Source of the DNA: Streptomyces tirandamycinicus
GTDB taxonomy: Bacteria > Actinomycetota > Actinomycetes > Streptomycetales > Streptomycetaceae
Reading direction: 5' to 3'
Assembly: GCF_003097515.1 (NCBI RefSeq)
Contig: NZ_CP029188.1
Coordinates: 3,102,501 to 3,166,500 of the forward strand
DNA: 64,000 nucleotides
Position 1 is the first letter of the stretch. The number at the start of each line of letters is the position of its first letter. Position numbers and translations under genes: made by a program. Below the pieces are notes generated by a model, which searched no databases, was not told the origin of the DNA, and saw only the letters and a program-made list of their open reading frames with translations. Positions 1 to 8,195 of the stretch are shown here, piece by piece.

Positions 1-1
1 G

Positions 2-181
2 GCCCAGCGCCTCGGCCGCGTGCTGCGCCCGAAGGCGGACGGCCACAAGGCGCACTTCTACTCGGTGGTGGCCCGCGACACGATCGACCAGGACTTCGCG
101 GCGCACCGCCAGCGCTTCCTCGCGGAGCAGGGGTACGCGTACCGGATCGTGGACGCGGACGACCTGGCCGCCGAGGGCTGA
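2..181 (+). CDS. C-terminal end of an XPB-like DNA repair helicase (partial)
   Basis: The window opens inside a gene. The last 59 residues read AQRLGRVLRPKADG at the start and finish with QGYAYRIVDADDLAAEG before TGA. This is the helicase motif VI region (QRLGRVLRP) and C-terminal tail of actinobacterial XPB/Rad25-type SF2 helicases, which unwind DNA in an ATP-dependent way and are linked to repair. The rest of the protein lies upstream of the window, so Walker motifs cannot be checked. Assignment rests on the motif VI context and on recall of the family tail. Confidence 0.8.
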   Translation, partial: AQRLGRVLRPKADGHKAHFYSVVARDTIDQDFAAHRQRFLAEQGYAYRIVDADDLAAEG

Positions 182-356
182 CGGCACCGGCCCGGGCGCG
201 GGTGTCCTGCCGCTGCCACTGCCACTGCCGTGTCCGGGGACAGGCGGTCGCTACGCTGGGCTCGGGCCCCGACCAGGCCGGTGCGCACGACGCCCGGCAG
301 GCGCGACCGGACGGCACGCCGGGCGTCCGCCCGTACCACCGGACGAGGAGGACCCG

Positions 357-638
357 ATGCCGCACCACGAGAGCCACGAGGTGCTCTTCACGGAGTCGGC
401 GGCCCGTGACCGCGACCGCTTGGACCCGGTGCGCCGGGCGTCGTTCGACAAGGCACTGGAGATCCTCGCCCGCGACCCGTACACCGAGCACTCCCGTCCG
501 ATAGGTCCCGGCGAACAGGACCGCGAGATCCGGCTGACCTCGCAGGTCGTGGCGGAGTACATAGTCTCGCGGGGACGGCTGCTGCTGGTCGTCCTGCGGA
601 TCTTCGACGACGCGGACATCCTGCTTCCGGAAGGCTGA
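357..638 (+). CDS. Small RelE/ParE-fold-like protein, orphan
   Basis: A 93-aa protein starting ATG after a purine-rich GAGGAGG-like stretch at about 344-351. The layout (N-terminal helix SAARDRDRLDP, second helix RASFDKALEILARDP, then strands ending in EYIVSRGRLLLVVLRIFDD) resembles the compact RelE/ParE toxin fold, where a basic helix pair is followed by a sheet. No antitoxin gene is adjacent: the upstream gene is a helicase and the downstream one is a tiny reverse-strand gene. A toxin role is therefore only suggested by the fold; it may be a domesticated or solitary family member. Confidence 0.55.
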   Translation: MPHHESHEVLFTESAARDRDRLDPVRRASFDKALEILARDPYTEHSRPIGPGEQDREIRLTSQVVAEYIVSRGRLLLVVLRIFDDADILLPEG

Positions 639-830
639 GGCGCCGGCGCGGGCCCGTGGAGACGCCCCGGCTCAGCGGGCAGCTCTGGCACCTGCTCCCG
701 CCACCGTGCCTGCCGCGGTCCCCGCCCCCGTGCCCACCGCCGTGGTCCCGCACCGCGCGGGCGGCAGGTGGACCGCTGCAGGCGGGCCGCTGCGGGCGAA
801 GGCCGCTCAGCGCGGGCCCGCGGGCGGCGC

Positions 831-1019
831 TCAGCGGTGCCTGCGGACGCCGGCCTCCTCGCTGTACTCACCGAGGACCGCGACTCCGAACGCCGTGGCG
901 ACGAAGACCTTCACCGCGCGCAGCGCATCGCCGAGCCGGTGGGAGCGGTGGGCCGGGGCGCCGGTGGCGGTGGCTCCGCGACCGGGCCGGGACGCTGGGT
1001 TGAGGGTGGCTGCACTCAT
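831..1019 (-). CDS. Small conserved-looking hypothetical protein (62 aa)
   Basis: The 62-aa product begins MSAATLNPASRPGRG, carries a hydrophobic stretch (VKVFVATAFGVAVL, about residues 36-49) and ends EYSEEAGVRRHR. One short membrane-associated segment is possible. I chose the internal ATG at 1019 because the open frame upstream of it is compositionally noise. No clear ribosome site precedes it, so a leaderless transcript is possible. It is divergent from the HelD gene. Function unknown. Confidence 0.5.
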   Translation of the reverse strand: MSAATLNPASRPGRGATATGAPAHRSHRLGDALRAVKVFVATAFGVAVLGEYSEEAGVRRHR

Positions 1020-1109
1020 GTGACCAGGATGGTTTGCGGATGTGCGCACCACATCGGCCTGCGGGCCGAACGCCGGTGGGGAACGCGTACGACTTCCGGC
1101 AGAGGGCTC

Positions 1110-1156
1110 CCCTACGGGGCGGACCTGCCCCTGGAAATCCATTCGCCCCGGTAGGG
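1110..1156. repeat. Imperfect inverted repeat between divergent genes
   Basis: CCCTACGGGGCG (from 1110) faces CGCCCCGGTAGGG (1144-1156), a near-perfect inverted repeat with one extra base and a spacer of about 22. It lies in the divergent promoter region upstream of the HelD gene and the 62-aa gene. It could be an operator or a transcript hairpin. The 19-bp rifamycin-associated element known upstream of some helR genes is not seen here. Confidence 0.4.
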
Positions 1157-1279
1157 CGGGCTGAGTAGAATCGCCCGCCTTGCCCGCCTCCCTCGCAGGA
1201 GTGCTGCCTCCCGGACGGAAACCGGGTGCGCTGTCATGTCCTACTTCTCCACCACCAACGTACCCTCGGAGGCAGCACC

Positions 1280-3316
1280 GTGCCCGCGCCCGAAGCACCC
1301 GTAGCACCGGCGCACGATCCCCTGGGCCGCGAACGGGCCCATCTGGCCGCGTCGCGCGCCGCCCTGCGCGAGATGCGCGAGGACGTCGAAGCCCTGGACA
1401 TCCGCGACGTCACCGCGAACTGGGTGAACGCCGCCGTCCTGCAGTCGCAGATCAGCGAGCGGATCAGGTCGCTCGCGGATCTCGCCCACACCCCGCTGTT
1501 CTTCGGACGGCTGGACTACCGGCACGACACGCAGGAGGGGCAGCGCTTCTACATCGGCCGGCGCCATGTGCACGACGGCGGCGGCGACCCCATGGTGATC
1601 GACTGGCGGGCGCCGGTCTCCCAGCCGTTCTACCGGGCCTCCCGCAAGGATCCGATGGACGTGCGGCTGCGCCGCCGCTTCGGCTACACGGGCGGCGAAC
1701 TGACGGCGTACGAGGACGAGCACCTGACCGACCCGGCCGAGGCGGACCGGACCAGCAGGCTGCTCCAGGCCGAGATCGAGCGTCCGCGCGTGGGCCCGAT
1801 GCGGGACATCGTGGCCACGATCCAGCCCGAGCAGGACGAGATCGTACGGTCCGGCCTGACGGGCACGGTGTGCGTGCAGGGCGGTCCCGGTACCGGGAAG
1901 ACCGCCGTGGGGCTGCACCGGGTGGCGTACCTGCTGTACGCGCACCGGGAGCGGCTCGCCCGTACCGGCACGCTGGTCATCGGGCCGAACCGGTCCTTCC
2001 TCCACTACATCGAGCAAGTGCTGCCCGCCCTGGGTGAGTTGGAGGTCAAGCAGGCGACGGTCGCGGATCTCGTCGCGCATGTCGAGGTACGCGGCGCGGA
2101 CGAGCCCCCGGCGGCGCTGGTCAAGGGCGACGCCCGGATGGCGGAGGTGCTGCGGCGCGCGATCCGTTCGCATGTGACGACGCCCGCCGAGCCGGTGGTG
2201 GTGGTCCGCGGCTCCCGGCGGTGGCGGGTTCCCGCATACGAACTGGAGGACATCGTCGGGGAGTTGCTGGACCGCGACATCCGCTACGGCGCGGCCCGGG
2301 CCGCGCTGCCGCGGCGCATCGCGCACGCGGTGCTCGTCCGCATGGAGCAGGCCGGTGAGGCGCCCGACGACCGGGTGCAGGACGCGGTGGCGCGCAGCGC
2401 GTCGGTGAAGGCGGCGGTGAAGGCGATCTGGCCGCAGGTGGATCCGGCGAAGCTGGTGCTGCGCCTGCTGTCGGACCCGGCGTTCCTGGCGGAGCACGCC
2501 GAGGGGGTGCTGAGTGCGGAGGAGCAGCAGGCGGTGCTGTGGACCCGCGCGCCGCGCTCGGTCCGCTCGGCTCGCTGGTCCGCGGCGGACGCGGTGCTGA
2601 TCGACGAGGCGAACGATCTCGTCGAGCGTACGCCGTCCCTCGGCCATGTGGTCCTGGACGAGGCGCAGGACCTGTCGCCGATGCAGTACCGGGCGGTGGG
2701 GCGCAGATGCACGACGGGTTCGGCGACGGTCCTCGGCGACCTGGCGCAGGGCACCACCCCGTGGGCGACGGCGAGCTGGGCCGAGGCGCTGACCCATCTG
2801 GGCAAGCCGGAAGCGGTGGTGGAGGAGCTGACGGCGGGCTTCCGCGTGCCCCGCGAGGTGATCGCGTACGCGTCCCGGCTGCTGCCCCACATGTCCCCCG
2901 GGCTGGCGGAGGTCCGGTCGGTGCGGGAGTCCCCCGGCTCTCTGGAGATCCGCCCCTCGCAGGGCGACGGGGACGTGGTCGCCGCGTGCCTGTCGGCGCT
3001 CCGGCACGAGGGCTCGACCGGCCTGATCGCCGCCGACGAACGGGTGCCGGCCCTGGCCGCCGCGCTGACCGGCGCCGGTGTCCCCTTCCTCGCCCCCGGG
3101 GAGGAGACCACCCCGGACTCCCGGCTCACCCTGGTACCGGTGTCCCTCGCGAAGGGGCTCGAGTACGACCGCGTGGTGCTCGACGACCCCGCGGCCGTGG
3201 TCGCCGCCGAGCCGGACGAGCGCACCGGCCTGCGCCGGCTGTACGTGGCGCTGACCCGCGCGGTCTCCGGCCTGACGGTGCTGCACTCGTCGCCCCTGCC
3301 GCCGCAGCTGGGGTGA
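1280..3316 (+). CDS. HelD/HelR-family RNA polymerase-associated ATPase
   Basis: The GTG at 1280 is chosen because GGAGG sits at 1268-1272 with a 7-nt gap; the product is 678 aa. It is a UvrD-like SF1 ATPase of the HelD type. An N-terminal helical arm (residues about 10-80) would enter the RNA polymerase secondary channel. Walker A GGPGTGKT lies at about 200, the Walker B-like LDEAQDL at about 459, and late SF1 motifs KGLEYDRVVL and RLYVALTRAV near the C-terminus. Family members remove stalled or inhibited RNA polymerase from DNA, and some (HelR) protect against rifamycins. Whether this copy gives rifamycin tolerance is inference; it stands alone without a resistance cluster. Confidence 0.85.
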   Translation: MPAPEAPVAPAHDPLGRERAHLAASRAALREMREDVEALDIRDVTANWVNAAVLQSQISERIRSLADLAHTPLFFGRLDYRHDTQEGQRFYIGRRHVHDGGGDPMVIDWRAPVSQPFYRASRKDPMDVRLRRRFGYTGGELTAYEDEHLTDPAEADRTSRLLQAEIERPRVGPMRDIVATIQPEQDEIVRSGLTGTVCVQGGPGTGKTAVGLHRVAYLLYAHRERLARTGTLVIGPNRSFLHYIEQVLPALGELEVKQATVADLVAHVEVRGADEPPAALVKGDARMAEVLRRAIRSHVTTPAEPVVVVRGSRRWRVPAYELEDIVGELLDRDIRYGAARAALPRRIAHAVLVRMEQAGEAPDDRVQDAVARSASVKAAVKAIWPQVDPAKLVLRLLSDPAFLAEHAEGVLSAEEQQAVLWTRAPRSVRSARWSAADAVLIDEANDLVERTPSLGHVVLDEAQDLSPMQYRAVGRRCTTGSATVLGDLAQGTTPWATASWAEALTHLGKPEAVVEELTAGFRVPREVIAYASRLLPHMSPGLAEVRSVRESPGSLEIRPSQGDGDVVAACLSALRHEGSTGLIAADERVPALAAALTGAGVPFLAPGEETTPDSRLTLVPVSLAKGLEYDRVVLDDPAAVVAAEPDERTGLRRLYVALTRAVSGLTVLHSSPLPPQLG

Positions 3317-3353
3317 TCCGGGCGGAGGCCGCCGGCCGACCGGGGCCGGCGCC

Positions 3354-4043
3354 CTAACCGTCCACGGCCTCGCGCCACTCGCGCACCGCCGCCGCGTCCA
3401 CCGGTGCCGACCATCCGCCGGGCCGCGCCGCGCCGCCGATGTGGAACGCGTCCAGACCGGCCGCGCGGAGGGCGGGAAGGTGATCGAGGCGGAGGCCGCC
3501 GCCGACCAGCAGCCGCGGCTCGTAACCGGGCTCGTCACGTCGCGCCGCCTCCGCCAGCAGCACGGGCAGTCCGTCGTCGACCCCCGACGCGCTCCCCGCG
3601 GTGAGGTACGTGTCGAGGCCGGGGAGGTCGGCGAGCTGCTTGCGCAGGGACGTGCGGTCGGCGGCGCGGTCGATGGCCCGGTGGAACGTCCACCGGCAGC
3701 CCTCGATCTCGGCGACCAGCCGTTCGACCGTCACGAGGTCGGGGTCGCCGTGCGCGTCGAGGAAGCCGAGCACGAACTCGTCCGCCCCCTCGGCCCGCAG
3801 TCCACCCGCGACCCCGGTGAGCGTGTCGACGTCGCCCGCCCCGAAGCCGTCCGCGAGCCGGAGCATCACCCGCAGCGGGATGTCCACCGCGGCGCGGACG
3901 CGGCCGAAGGTCTCCCGGGACGGGCTGAGCCCGTCCCGTGCCATGTCGCTGACCAGCTCCAGGCGGTCCGCTCCCCCGGCCTGCGCGGCGGCCGCGTCCC
4001 GCGCGTCGAGGGCGATCACCTCCAGGAGTGCACGCTTGCTCAT
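3354..4043 (-). CDS. cutC: CutC family protein
   Basis: The 229-aa product opens MSKRALLEVIALDARDA and has the CutC TIM-barrel signatures: GGADRLELVSDMARDGLSPS at about 24-43, IPLRVMLR, TFHRAID, YLTAGSAS, and LLVGGGLR near the end. Length is close to the family norm. CutC was first named for copper handling in E. coli, but its biochemical role is unsettled. The promoter region carries a DasR-type site (4072-4087) like those at the nag genes at 33.8-33.9 kb, which suggests a link to amino-sugar metabolism in this organism. It converges with the HelD gene. Confidence 0.88.
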   Translation of the reverse strand: MSKRALLEVIALDARDAAAAQAGGADRLELVSDMARDGLSPSRETFGRVRAAVDIPLRVMLRLADGFGAGDVDTLTGVAGGLRAEGADEFVLGFLDAHGDPDLVTVERLVAEIEGCRWTFHRAIDRAADRTSLRKQLADLPGLDTYLTAGSASGVDDGLPVLLAEAARRDEPGYEPRLLVGGGLRLDHLPALRAAGLDAFHIGGAARPGGWSAPVDAAAVREWREAVDG

Positions 4044-4071
4044 GGCTCATCCTCCGCCGGTAGACGCCAAA

Positions 4072-4087
4072 ATAGGTCTAGTCCAAT
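4072..4087. promoter_or_regulatory. DasR-responsive element (dre) upstream of cutC
   Basis: ATAGGTCTAGTCCAAT matches 12 of 16 bases of the dre consensus ACTGGTCTAGACCACT as I remember it. Its core AGGTCTAGTCCA is identical over 12 bases to the reverse complement of the site before nagK at 33911-33926. It sits about 30 bp upstream of the cutC start. DasR is the GntR-family GlcNAc-sensing regulator of Streptomyces. Confidence 0.65.
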
Positions 4088-4109
4088 ATCGGGGTCAGCC
4101 TAGTCCGCG

Positions 4110-4165
4110 TCCACCCACCCCGCACCCACCCCGCACCCACCCCGCACCCATCCCGCACCCACCCA
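4110..4165. repeat. Short tandem repeat, 10-bp C-rich unit
   Basis: About five copies of a CCGCACCCAC-like decamer run between cutC and the DUF6479 gene. They grade into a CA-rich stretch (ACACACGGGTTCCGG-like units) to about 4290. No gene is supported in 4090-4469. Confidence 0.8.
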
Positions 4166-4469
4166 GCGCTCACTCTGGCCCGCTCGCGCCCGGCCAGCAC
4201 CCACCCCGGGTCACACAGCGGCTCCGGCACACACGGGTTCCGGCACACACCGGACCCGGGGCACACCGGTTCCCGGCACACACGCCGGCCCTCTCGCACC
4301 CCCTGCCTCTCTCGCACCCGGCCCCTATCGGCACACCAGCGCCGGCACCGACACCGGTTCCGCACCTCCGCACACACATCGGCTGCCGGGCGCAGACCAC
4401 CCGCTGCGCACCGTGCCGCACACGCACCGGCGCCGTGGCGCTGTGGCGCCGTCCGTGCGACCGCGGGAC

Positions 4470-4844
4470 TCAGCCGCCCAGGCTGCCGCTCCCGAACGCC
4501 CCACCACTGCGGCTGCCGTGCTTCGGCCGGGCCTCGGGCCCCTTGCCCGTGGTGTGCGACGTGTGGGTCTTCAGGTTGTAGGGAAGCAGCCGGCTGCCGT
4601 CGTCGGGGAAGGCGTCGTCGTCCGCCTCCCTGACCTCCTCGATGTGCTCCCGGTGGTCGGCCGGCTTCGGCTGCTCCTCGGGACTCGGGACACGCAACCG
4701 GGCCCGCCGCCGCCCGTCCCACCACATCGCGCCGCCCAGCAGGACGATAAGAATGACCCCGAAGGTGAGCGGGCCGATCGCGGCCAGGATCTGGGCCGCC
4801 AGCTCCGTCGTCGGCACGTTCGAGGCTATGACCGCTGCGTTCAT
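4470..4844 (-). CDS. DUF6479-like single-pass membrane protein
   Basis: The 124-aa product starts MNAAVIASNVPTTELAAQIL and has one clear membrane helix (GPLTFGVILIVLLGGAMWW, about 24-42) followed at once by a positive cluster DGRRRARLRVP, so the C-terminus is probably cytoplasmic. The tail is acidic, then Gly/Ser-rich, ending GSRSGGAFGSGSLGG. This pattern is that of the Streptomyces family I know as DUF6479; its function is unknown. The gene stands alone between two repeat-rich intergenic stretches. Confidence 0.75.
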   Translation of the reverse strand: MNAAVIASNVPTTELAAQILAAIGPLTFGVILIVLLGGAMWWDGRRRARLRVPSPEEQPKPADHREHIEEVREADDDAFPDDGSRLLPYNLKTHTSHTTGKGPEARPKHGSRSGGAFGSGSLGG

Positions 4845-5084
4845 GGTGTCCGCCTCCGCGCATGGGGTGAGACGCAGGCGCTATCCATTATCGCCCCGTA
4901 CGACCGTTCTGCCAGCACGCCCGGCGACGGCGCCCGGCCGGAGCGGGACGATGCGGGGTGGCCCCGGAGGCCACGGGGCGGGAGGGCCGCCGAAACCCGC
5001 CGTCGACGACTCCGCACTGCCCGACGCCCCCCGACGACGCCCCACGACGCCCCACGATCGCTGTCACCGGGACCATCGTCACCA

Positions 5085-5180
5085 CCGGGCTACCGCCACC
5101 GCCACCGCCACCGCCAGGACGCTCACCCCCGCCGGAAACACCGCTACCACCGGAACCACCGCCACCGCCACCGTCGGGAG
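5085..5180. repeat. CCACCG microsatellite upstream of the HD-domain gene
   Basis: Runs of ACCGCC/CCACCG trinucleotide-type repeats occupy about 5092-5117 and again about 5153-5175. They would encode proline runs if translated, but they lie upstream of the credible start at 5228. Confidence 0.75.
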
Positions 5181-5227
5181 GTCCACCCGGGAGACGTCCG
5201 GTCTCCGTCCGGCTGGACAATGTGCCC

Positions 5228-5902
5228 ATGCCCGCGCTTCCGCAGCACCCCGCCCACGACGACCTCCGCCGGCGCTGGGCCGCCACCGTGACCGCGGCCA
5301 CCGGTCACGCACCGGACGCCTCGTCGCCCGGCTCGGACCGGTACGCCGACGAACTGCTCCGGCGCTGGGCCGAGCCGCAACGGCGGTACCACACCACGGA
5401 CCACCTGGTCGCGGTCCTGGACCGGGTCGACACGCTCGCCGAGTACGCGGACGACGTCCACCTCGTACGCCTGGCGGCCTGGTTCCACGACGCGGTGTAC
5501 CTGCCGGAGCGCTCCACCAACGAGGAGCGCAGTGCCCGTCTCGCCGAGCGCGCCCTGACCGAACTGGGCGTCGACCGGGCACGCACCGACGAGGTGTCCC
5601 GGCTGGTGCTCCTGACCCGGACCCACGCGGCCGGGGACGACGACGCCAACGGCATGGTCCTCTGCGACGCCGACCTGGCGATCCTCGCTTCGCCGCCGGA
5701 CGGGTACGAGAGGTACGCCGCAGCCGTGCGGGAGGAGTACGGCTTCGTCCCGGACGACGCCTACCGCGCGGGCCGGACCGAGGTCCTGCGCCGTCTCCTC
5801 GGCCTGCCCGGACTGTTCCGCACACCGTACGGGCAGCGGCGGTGGGAGGAGCCCGCGCGGCGCAACATGGCGGGGGAACTGGAGCGCCTCCGGAAGTCCT
5901 GA
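5228..5902 (+). CDS. HD-domain metal-dependent hydrolase-like protein
   Basis: The 224-aa product starts at the ATG at 5228 (MPALPQHPAHDDLRRRW). The proline-rich upstream frame is repeat DNA. Residues carry the pattern of bacterial HD-like hydrolases: RRYHTTDHLVAVLDRVD, then LAAWFHDAVYLP (the HD pair, about 88-89), ERSARLAERAL, LLTRTHA, and CDADLAILASPPDGYERYA. Members of this family are annotated as predicted metal-dependent phosphohydrolases; the substrate is unknown. There is no clear ribosome site, and a GTG six bases upstream is an alternative start. It is followed about 120 bp on by the MFS gene in the same direction. Confidence 0.8.
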   Translation: MPALPQHPAHDDLRRRWAATVTAATGHAPDASSPGSDRYADELLRRWAEPQRRYHTTDHLVAVLDRVDTLAEYADDVHLVRLAAWFHDAVYLPERSTNEERSARLAERALTELGVDRARTDEVSRLVLLTRTHAAGDDDANGMVLCDADLAILASPPDGYERYAAAVREEYGFVPDDAYRAGRTEVLRRLLGLPGLFRTPYGQRRWEEPARRNMAGELERLRKS

Positions 5903-6024
5903 GGCGGCGGGACGGGACCAGGGTCCCCGCGCCGCGTCACGTCCACCACCGTCCACCACCGTCGACCATGCGGACGGTTCCGGCTCCGGGAATGACAGGC
6001 GCCATCCGGCTGTTGGGCACTGTC

Positions 6025-7296
6025 ATGCCCGCAGCCCCCGCCGACGCGCCCTCCCGCTCCCGTATGCCGCTGGCCGTCTACATCCTCGGCCTCTCGGTCT
6101 TCGCTCTCGGCACCAGCGAGTTCATGCTGTCCGGGCTACTGCCGCCCATCGCTGACGACATGGGCGTCTCGATCCCCCAGGCGGGGCTGCTGATCTCCGC
6201 GTTCGCCATCGGGATGGTCGTCGGCGCGCCGCTGCTCGCCGTGGCGACACTGCGGCTTCCGCGCCGCGCCACGCTCGTCACCCTGATCACCGTCTTCGGG
6301 CTGGGCCAGGTCGCCGGGGCGCTGGCGCCGACGTACGAGGTCCTCTTCGTGTCCCGGGTGGTCAGCGCCCTCGCCTGTGCCGGGTTCTGGGCGGTCGGCG
6401 CGGCGGTGGCCATGGCGATGGTGCCCTTCGGCTCGCGCGCCCGCGCGATGGCCGTGATGATCGGCGGGCTGTCGATCGCCAACGTCCTGGGCGTGCCGGC
6501 CGGTGCGTTCCTGGGCGAGCACTTCGGCTGGCGCTCGGCGTTCTGGGCGGTCGGCGCGGCGTCGGCGGTGGCCCTGGCCGGGGTGCTGACCAGGATCCCG
6601 CCCATCCCGGTACCCGAGGAGAAGCCGCGGCTCCGCCGCGAGCTCACCATCTACCGCGACCGTCAGGTCTGGCTCGCCGTCGCGGTCACCGCACTGTCGG
6701 CGGGCGGCGTCTTCTGCGTGTTCTCCTACCTGGCGCCGCTGCTCACCGATGTCGCCGGGCTCGGCAGCGGCTGGGTGCCCACCGTCCTCGGCCTCTTCGG
6801 CATCGGCGCCCTGCTCGGCACGACGATCGGCGGCCGCATCGCCGACGCGCACCTCTTCGGCGTGATGCTCGGAGGCATCACCGCCTCCACCGTGCTGCTG
6901 GCCGTTCTCGCCCTGACCGCCGAGTCGCCGGCGGCTGCGGTGGTCCTGTCGTTCCTCATCGGCGTGGCGTCGTTCTTCACGGCCCCCGCCCTGAACGCCC
7001 GGATGTTCAACGTCGCGGGCGCCGCCCCCACACTGGCCGCCGCGACGACCACCGCCGCGTTCAACCTCGGCAACACCAGCGGGCCCTGGCTCGGCGGCAC
7101 GGTCATCGATGCGGGCCTCGGCTTCGCCGCCACGGCATGGGCGGGCGCGGCGATGACCACCGGCGCCCTCGCGCTCGTCGCCCTGGCCCTGCGGTTCGAG
7201 CGCCTCGGGGCGGACGCGGCGCCCGGGAGCAGCCGCGTGGTCGTCTCGTCGGCGGCGAGCCGCGACGCGGGCGCGGAGCGCTGCGGCACGACCTGA
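6025..7296 (+). CDS. Cmx/CmrA-like MFS drug exporter
   Basis: The 423-aa product has twelve predicted membrane helices. It begins with a short hydrophilic leader and then MPLAVYILGLSVFALGTSEF, the family hallmark, where the FALGTSEF motif in helix 1 is shared with Cmx/CmrA chloramphenicol exporters and AraJ-like DHA1 transporters. The loop LRLPRRATLVTLI and the helix 5 motif GGLSIANVLGVPAG (motif C-like) support an antiporter. ATG codons at 5992 and 6064 are alternative starts; none has a strong ribosome site. Proton-driven chloramphenicol efflux is inferred from the family. The strong hairpin at 7355-7380 probably ends the transcript. Confidence 0.85.
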   Translation: MPAAPADAPSRSRMPLAVYILGLSVFALGTSEFMLSGLLPPIADDMGVSIPQAGLLISAFAIGMVVGAPLLAVATLRLPRRATLVTLITVFGLGQVAGALAPTYEVLFVSRVVSALACAGFWAVGAAVAMAMVPFGSRARAMAVMIGGLSIANVLGVPAGAFLGEHFGWRSAFWAVGAASAVALAGVLTRIPPIPVPEEKPRLRRELTIYRDRQVWLAVAVTALSAGGVFCVFSYLAPLLTDVAGLGSGWVPTVLGLFGIGALLGTTIGGRIADAHLFGVMLGGITASTVLLAVLALTAESPAAAVVLSFLIGVASFFTAPALNARMFNVAGAAPTLAAATTTAAFNLGNTSGPWLGGTVIDAGLGFAATAWAGAAMTTGALALVALALRFERLGADAAPGSSRVVVSSAASRDAGAERCGTT

Positions 7297-7354
7297 CGCA
7301 ACGGGACGGGCAGTCCGGCGTCCGTCCCGCCCGGCGCCTCCGCGGGTGCGAGGC

Positions 7355-7380
7355 GGCCCTCCCTCACCTGCGGGAGGGCC
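7355..7380 (+). terminator. Rho-independent-type hairpin after the MFS gene
   Basis: GGCCCTCCC (7355-7363) pairs with GGGAGGGCC (7372-7380) around an 8-nt loop, about 58 bp after the MFS stop. It lies between convergent genes and may serve both. Confidence 0.75.
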
Positions 7381-7452
7381 CTCTCGCCGTCTCGCCGTCT
7401 CGCCCTACTGCCCACCGCCCTACCGCGCCGCCCCCTACCGCCTATTACCGGC

Positions 7453-7731
7453 CTAGCGGCCTACCGGCCCGCCGCCGTGCTTCCGCCGCCGCAGTCCCGC
7501 CTCGGTGAGCCGCCGGACCAGTTCCTTCGATCCGATCTCCACCGCGCCGCCGCGCACGGCGTCCGCGTAACGGTGCGCGGGCACGTCGTAGTGGTCGCGC
7601 TCGAAGGCGCGCGTGGGGCAGCCGATCGACCTGGCGAAGGTGTGCAGCTCCTCGAACGACACGTCGCTGACCAGGTGGGACCAGAGCATCCCGTGCCCCG
7701 GCCAGGTCGGCGGGTCGATGTAGAGGGTCAC
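7453..7731 (-). CDS. DUF4031 family protein
   Basis: The 92-aa product starts with GTG at 7731 (VTLYIDPPTWPGHGMLW). It contains the typical DUF4031 pattern: YIDPPTWPGHG, SHLVSDVS, ELHTFARSIGCPTRAFERDHYDVP and SKELVRRLTEAGLR. Function is not established. Its start overlaps the stop of the upstream gene by 4 nt (GTGA), so the two are probably translated together. Confidence 0.85.
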   Translation of the reverse strand: MTLYIDPPTWPGHGMLWSHLVSDVSFEELHTFARSIGCPTRAFERDHYDVPAHRYADAVRGGAVEIGSKELVRRLTEAGLRRRKHGGGPVGR

Positions 7732-8081
7732 CGCAGCCCGCCGACGGGCGCGACCACGACCCCCGCCTTGCCGCACACCCAGTGCGGGTCCGGGCCCAAC
7801 TCGGGCTCCACGTCGAGCGCGTGCGGTTCCCCCGAGGTGCAGACCGGGCACAGCGGCCAGCGCCCGTACCGTTCCAGCAGGGCGTCCTGCACGTCCTGGG
7901 CGATCAGCCCGGCCACGTACTCCACGCCCTCCGGCCACTGCTCGACCCACCAGCGGCGCTCCCGGACCGCCTCCTCGACGAGGGAGACGACCTCGGCGTC
8001 CGCCACGTCACGGGCGGTGAGGTCCGCGAGGACGAGGGCGCGGGCGGCGTGCAGCGCCTGCTCGAGTGGGTCGACGTCCAT
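7728..8081 (-). CDS. Hypothetical protein with Cys-rich C-terminal segment
   Basis: The 117-aa product from ATG at 8081 starts MDVDPLEQALHAARALV. It is mostly helical, with WWVEQWPEGVEYVAGLIAQD in the middle and a CPVC...HWVC segment near the end (about 82-108) that could hold a zinc ion. It overlaps the DUF4031 gene by 4 nt. Function unknown; the pairing suggests a shared job. Upstream in-frame sequence is tandem-repeat DNA next to the IS element and is not counted. Confidence 0.7.
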   Translation of the reverse strand: MDVDPLEQALHAARALVLADLTARDVADAEVVSLVEEAVRERRWWVEQWPEGVEYVAGLIAQDVQDALLERYGRWPLCPVCTSGEPHALDVEPELGPDPHWVCGKAGVVVAPVGGLR

Positions 8082-8103
8082 ACGGTCATTGTCACCCCTT
8101 CGG

Positions 8104-8195
8104 GTGCGGGCCCTTCGACGGCCCTGTGCGGCCCCATTCGTACGGCCCGGTGCGGGCCCTTCGTGGGGTCCGGAGCGGGCCCTTCGTGGGGTCCG
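8104..8195. repeat. Tandem GCGGGCCCTTCG-type repeats interrupted by the IS
   Basis: A unit of about 22 bp (GCGGGCCCTTCGTGGGGTCC with small variations) recurs at 8104-8195 and resumes on the far side of the insertion element at about 9684-9730. The array therefore existed before the insertion. Confidence 0.8.

Noticed and set aside
1110..1156. Rifamycin-associated element upstream of the HelD gene
   Set aside because: The inverted repeat here does not resemble the known 19-bp element; reported only as an unnamed inverted repeat.
4642..6024. Very long open frame running into the MFS gene
   Set aside because: The first 460 codons are Arg/Pro-rich shadow translation of the HD-domain gene and repeats; the transporter starts at about 6025.
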